The translations under genes and the position numbers were made by a program. From NCBI RefSeq assembly GCF_026262505.1, contig NC_067208.1, positions 16,129,962-16,193,961 of the forward strand: a stretch of 64,000 nucleotides of DNA. The letters are read 5' to 3'. Under the pieces are notes generated by a model. It did not search any database, had not been told where the DNA came from, and was given only the letters and a program-made list of their open reading frames with translations. Of the stretch, positions 60,772-64,000 are shown in pieces. Source of the DNA: Trichomonas vaginalis G3. Lineage: Eukaryota > Parabasalia > Trichomonadida > Trichomonadidae. Position 1 is the stretch's first letter. Every line of letters starts with the position of its first letter.

Positions 60772-61459
60772 GATTTCAGGGATTTTTTTGACGAAGTGTC
60801 AAAGTTCTCTTCGTAAAAAAATAACAGTTATATAATGAAATTTGGTCATTTTTTTACGATTTCAGGGATTTTTTTGACGAAGTGTCAAAGTTCTCTTCGT
60901 AAAAAAATAACAGTTATATAATGAAATTTGGTCATTTTTTTACGATTTCAGGGATTTTTTTGACGAAGTGTCAAAGTTCTCTTCGTAAAAAAATAACAGT
61001 TATATAATGAAATTTGGTCATTTTTTTACGATTTCAGGGATTTTTTTGACGAAGTGTCAAAGTTCTCTTCGTAAAAAAATAACAGTTATATAATGAAATT
61101 TGGTCATTTTTTTACGATTTCAGGGATTTTTTTGACGAAGTGTCAAAGTTCTCTTCGTAAAAAAATAACAGTTATATAATGAAATTTGGTCATTTTTTTA
61201 CGATTTCAGGGATTTTTTTGACGAAGTGTCAAAGTTCTCTTCGTAAAAAAATAACAGTTATATAATGAAATTTGGTCATTTTTTTACGATTTCAGGGATT
61301 TTTTTGACGAAGTGTCAAAGTTCTCTTCGTAAAAAAATAACAGTTATATAATGAAATTTGGTCATTTTTTTACGATTTCAGGGATTTTTTTGACGAAGTG
61401 TCAAAGTTCTCTTCGTAAAAAAATAACAGTTATATAATGAAATTTGGTCATTTTTTTAC
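60772..61459. repeat. 86-bp satellite, eight copies
   Basis: Eight head-to-tail copies, identical by eye, of an 86-bp unit starting GATTTCAGGGATTTTTTTGA. Each unit can fold: TTTTTTTACGA pairs with TCGTAAAAAAA outside, and TTTGAC with GTCAAA inside. Sequence identity across copies means recent amplification or constant homogenisation. It lies between gene blocks of element C and is absent from B. Confidence 0.92.
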
Positions 61460-61605
61460 GATTTTCGTACGGAATCTCTACCCTCGGTTTTCCTCGGGTA
61501 GCAAACATATGAGGAAATTCATGAAATTTGGTCATTTTTTTCAGCAAAAATATATTTTAGGGTAGATGGTTAGATCTCACCTCTTTTCTAACCTCTTTTC
61601 TCACC
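61458..61605. repeat. Solo hairpin module plus AGATCT box
   Basis: 61458-61521 copies part of the KilA-N gene at 59720-59786 but with a different, perfectly paired hairpin (arms CTACCC/GGGTAG, 61478-61501). An AGATCT box (GGTTAGATCTCACC, about 61569) follows. Confidence 0.75.
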
Positions 61606-61611
61606 TCTTTT

Positions 61612-62520
61612 TCACAAGCGTTTCACATGAATTGTACGATGTATATTTGAAATCCTAAACAGTTTTGTAGCTTCTATTTCTTCTTTTAGTACATCGAATG
61701 TTTTCACAATGCCGAATGTTTCTTTATATTTCTTCTTGACATCAGATAGAAGGAAATCGTCAGCTGTTGGATAGTTTTTGTTCAGAAATTCTAACATGTC
61801 CATTTTATCTTCTGCTGGTTTCTCTACTTCTTTCTTTAAGTCAGCATAGTCGTTTCGCATACGTTCTATCTCTTTGACGGAGTAGTTATATTTCCTCATT
61901 GCTGCTTTACATTTAGAACATTGTGGGTTCATTTTAGCATTGTACATTGAAATTTGTCCTGCAAGTACAACTATAGCGTCAATGGTTTTCTTTAACTCAA
62001 AACATGCAGGTTTTATTTGTTCGTTCCATACTTTACCTCTTCTATCTTTATCTCTTATCTGCCATACACATTTTGCAACTAACGAAACAAAGTTGTCGTA
62101 GGTCTTAAATTCTTCAGATTTATATATGTCAATGAAATATACCATATCGCAGTCTTTGTCCATGACTTTGTGGTTGCAATGAAATCCAAGAAACTCATAG
62201 TTAACCTTACGTATGAACTTCTTTATTTCTACTGAGTCAGTTGGTCTGACTTCAATTTCTTCAAATTCTGGAATAGTGAGCTTTTGTTGTTGTATTTCAG
62301 GAAGTTTAGGTAAATGGTCAATAATATCCTGCATTTCATAAAGATATTGTTCATTTGTTTCATCTTTTGCAGTGCAATCTAAATCTCCTTGGAGAAGTTC
62401 TTGCTTTATCTTCTGGATTTCTGTTTCGAAAGTATATGAAGAAGGAATGAAGCTTTTCATTTCTACTAACATTGAAGTTGGGTTCATGACTAACGAGTTT
62501 GGTGAAGTTGTTGCTAACAT
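61612..62520 (-). CDS. Conserved protein with a CxxC motif
   Basis: The protein has 302 residues and is homologous to 34544-35479 along its length (NPQCSKCKAAMRKYNYSVKE; FHCNHKVMDKDCDMVY). The leader ATTTTTATTGTAAGAAC precedes the ATG. It is in the same relative position as in B, between the accessory block and KilA-N. The frame is open. No family is recognised. Confidence 0.6.
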   Translation of the reverse strand: MLATTSPNSLVMNPTSMLVEMKSFIPSSYTFETEIQKIKQELLQGDLDCTAKDETNEQYLYEMQDIIDHLPKLPEIQQQKLTIPEFEEIEVRPTDSVEIKKFIRKVNYEFLGFHCNHKVMDKDCDMVYFIDIYKSEEFKTYDNFVSLVAKCVWQIRDKDRRGKVWNEQIKPACFELKKTIDAIVVLAGQISMYNAKMNPQCSKCKAAMRKYNYSVKEIERMRNDYADLKKEVEKPAEDKMDMLEFLNKNYPTADDFLLSDVKKKYKETFGIVKTFDVLKEEIEATKLFRISNIHRTIHVKRL

Positions 62521-62691
62521 GTTCTTACAATAAAAATAAAAAATATTTTTTTAAAAATACTAACTCACTTTTTTTCTATCTTAAGGAAATTCATGAAAAT
62601 TCAACGGGTGAAAAAACAGGTGAAAAAACAGGTGAGATCTAACCTCTTCACCTAAAATATATTTTTGCCGAATTCAATAAAAATAAATGGT

Positions 62692-63357
62692 TCATTTACC
62701 ACAATATTTTTGTACAAAACGACCCCAAACTTTTAACTTCTTTGCTGCAGCTTCTAATGCTATCTTAGCGAGTTCATATTCTCTAAATTCTCTCTTTAAA
62801 TCTTCTTGTTCCCATTGGTCTAGTTCGTATGGAGAATCTCTATAACCATAACATATCTCACGTTCATGTTCAAATTGTTTTTCGCACATTTTTCTAACTT
62901 CTTGTTCGAACAAAGGTTTAGCATTCTCTACTGTATCTTCAAGTTCTTCTTCATCTAATTTCTCATGAACTTTCTTGTCTATGGAGTCCATAATTTTTCC
63001 AACTGCTATGCAATATTTTGGAGAAGCCCACATTGCTATATAGTTTATAAGTCTTGGGTCTACATACGTTCCTCTAACCTGTTTGATTTCATCAGAAATT
63101 CCTGCATGAATTTTGTATAAAAACCAACCGCCGGAATTCCGGCGGTTGCTATATTCTTCACAAAATGCCTTATAATACTCTTCCCAGGACTTATTTTCCA
63201 ACAACTTTCTAAAGTCTTTCCTAAACTGCTGACACATATTTGTTACATTTATATAACCATCCTTGTCTCTACGTAAGACTTCAATACCGTTGTAAGTGCC
63301 TTTTGTGAATGTTTCGCCATTAGATTTGTTCGTGAACGTTTTTGCTTCGACTGACAT
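62692..63357 (-). CDS. KilA-N domain protein
   Basis: The protein has 221 residues from MSVEAKTFTNKSNGETF at 63357, chosen by similarity to 33483-34145; a longer frame exists upstream. KilA-N domain: YNGIEVLRRDKDGYINVTNM and YVDPRLINYIAMWASPKYCI. A 22-bp perfect palindrome (half AACCGCCGGAA) lies inside the gene at 63126-63147, where B's gene has a different hairpin. It codes for NRRNSGGW. The frame is open. Confidence 0.8.
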   Translation of the reverse strand: MSVEAKTFTNKSNGETFTKGTYNGIEVLRRDKDGYINVTNMCQQFRKDFRKLLENKSWEEYYKAFCEEYSNRRNSGGWFLYKIHAGISDEIKQVRGTYVDPRLINYIAMWASPKYCIAVGKIMDSIDKKVHEKLDEEELEDTVENAKPLFEQEVRKMCEKQFEHEREICYGYRDSPYELDQWEQEDLKREFREYELAKIALEAAAKKLKVWGRFVQKYCGK

Positions 63358-63432
63358 TACTGTTCTTACAATAAAAATAAAAAATATTTTTTTTAAAAAA
63401 CTAACTTTATTTTTTATTTCGGGAAAATTCAT

Positions 63433-63686
63433 GAAAATTCAACGGGTGAAAAATTAGGTGAAAAAAGAGGTGAGATCTAACCTCTTCACCTAAAATATAT
63501 TTTTGCCGAATTCATGAGTTTTGGTTGAAAGAATACGGTGGAGCCAAAAGTGGCTCGACCTCAAAACAAGCATTTTGTGAAGAATATAGCAACCGCCGGA
63601 ATTCCGGCGGTTGGTTTTTATACAAAATTCAAGAGGGTGAAAAAAGAGGTGAGAAAAGAGGTGAGATCTAACATGCTAACATAAAC
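63433..63686. repeat. Spacer with AGATCT boxes and a solo KilA-N hairpin module
   Basis: A GGTGAGATCTAACCTC box near 63468 and an AGGTGAGATCTAACATG box near 63659. Between them, 63571-63631 repeats about 60 bp of the KilA-N gene with its exact palindrome (63591-63612). A small hairpin GAGCCA/TGGCTC precedes it. In this element the boxes read GGTGAAAA where B has GTTAGAAAA. Confidence 0.8.
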
Positions 63687-64000
63687 TCACTTTTTCAGCA
63701 CTTTTCCGTAGTTATATATGAAAGACAATTCGAGATAAAAGTCATAGTACAATGGAAGAATATGTTGCACACCATTTGTTGTGAACCAAACTTGAAAGTC
63801 AGAGAAACTGTTACTAGGTGGTTCGTAGAATTTAGAAGCAAAGTCATAAAAGTCCTTACCAATACATAGAAAACTATTGTTGCTTGAACTGAAACTTGCA
63901 TGACACATAACATTTTGAGGGTCAAACACGTTTCTATAAACTGTCAAATCTGCTGGTGGAAGTATAAATTTAAATGGACCATCTGGTGGTAATGGTTCGT
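63687..64000 (-). CDS. 285-residue conserved protein, partial at the window edge
   Basis: The C-terminal 100 residues of the homologue of 31999-32859 (NVFDPQNVMCHASFSSSNNS, YEPPSNSFSDFQVWFTTNGV, FYLELSFIYNYGKVLKK). The rest lies outside the window. Confidence 0.6.
   Translation of the reverse strand, partial: EPLPPDGPFKFILPPADLTVYRNVFDPQNVMCHASFSSSNNSFLCIGKDFYDFASKFYEPPSNSFSDFQVWFTTNGVQHILPLYYDFYLELSFIYNYGKVLKK

Larger units (their letters stand above)
48415..64000. mobile_element. Element C: Polinton-like element, left-hand 15.6 kb
   Basis: Same family as A and B, in reverse orientation relative to both; the window cuts its right end. The left flank is AAATA before the A-run, as in B. Gene order: long virion protein, capsid, facing gene, small protein, penton-like protein, helicase, two small genes, ATPase, then a block not seen in B (repeat segment, second KilA-N gene, KIGR-type gene, 86-bp satellite), the CxxC protein, KilA-N and the 285-residue protein. 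It is broken, with about ten breaks visible, but many genes are open. Confidence 0.93.

Noticed and set aside
60772-61459. Regular repeats that could suggest a CRISPR array
   Set aside because: The 86-bp units are contiguous with no unique spacers; the same is true of the 21-bp units at 33228-33374. They are satellites in a eukaryotic element.

Overview
The window reads as nuclear DNA of Trichomonas, most likely T. vaginalis or a close relative. It is AT-rich and intron-poor. The clearest host promoters have a TCA(C/T)T(A/T) initiator about 10-15 bases before the ATG. The host genes (core histones, a MOK-type kinase, an AAK1-like kinase, a cyclin, ribosomal protein L41) are plainly eukaryotic. 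About 47 kb of the 64 kb is three copies of one family of Polinton/Maverick-like elements. They look alike by eye over their shared genes, so the insertions are probably recent. They are treated here as fossils.

Layout. 1-9222: element A, right-hand part only, genes mostly on the minus strand, ending in a repeat array and a hairpin/T-run terminus. 9304-12808: a separate 3.5-kb element with structured terminal inverted repeats, a perfect 8-bp target duplication (TGTTTTTG) and two divergent genes that I do not recognise. It sits inside a host gene that encodes a P-loop-like protein. 12809-24585: host block with that interrupted gene, a flavodoxin-fold quinone reductase, an AAK1/GAK-like kinase, a coiled-coil protein, divergent histones H2B and H2A, a very short RPL41 gene next to a GC-rich structured element, a cyclin and a MOK-like kinase. 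24591-46422: element B, whole from end to end with both termini and a 5-bp AAATA duplication. 46428-48409: 2 kb of AT-rich DNA with inverted GGTACC motifs. 48415 to the window end: element C, in the opposite orientation to B and cut by the window edge.

Element B, left to right: a Dam-like methylase, small virion-type proteins, a collar/fibre-like protein, a retrovirus-type integrase, an HNH endonuclease, a pair of paralogous proteins of about 285 residues, a tRNA-like gene, a KilA-N protein, a packaging ATPase, an SF3 helicase of the D5 type, a penton-like protein, the major capsid region and a very long glutamine-rich virion protein. I see neither a protein-primed DNA polymerase B nor an adenain-like protease, so this is a helicase-type (polinton-like virus) variant rather than the classical PolB Maverick. 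Element C adds a second KilA-N gene, a KIGR/T5orf172-type gene and an 86-bp satellite.

The observations most worth following are the 3.5-kb element with unknown genes, the PolB-less layout of a complete element, GC-rich hairpins inside the KilA-N genes that recur as short solo copies elsewhere in the same element, the hairpin-plus-homopolymer termini, and the dispersed AGATCT-centred boxes.
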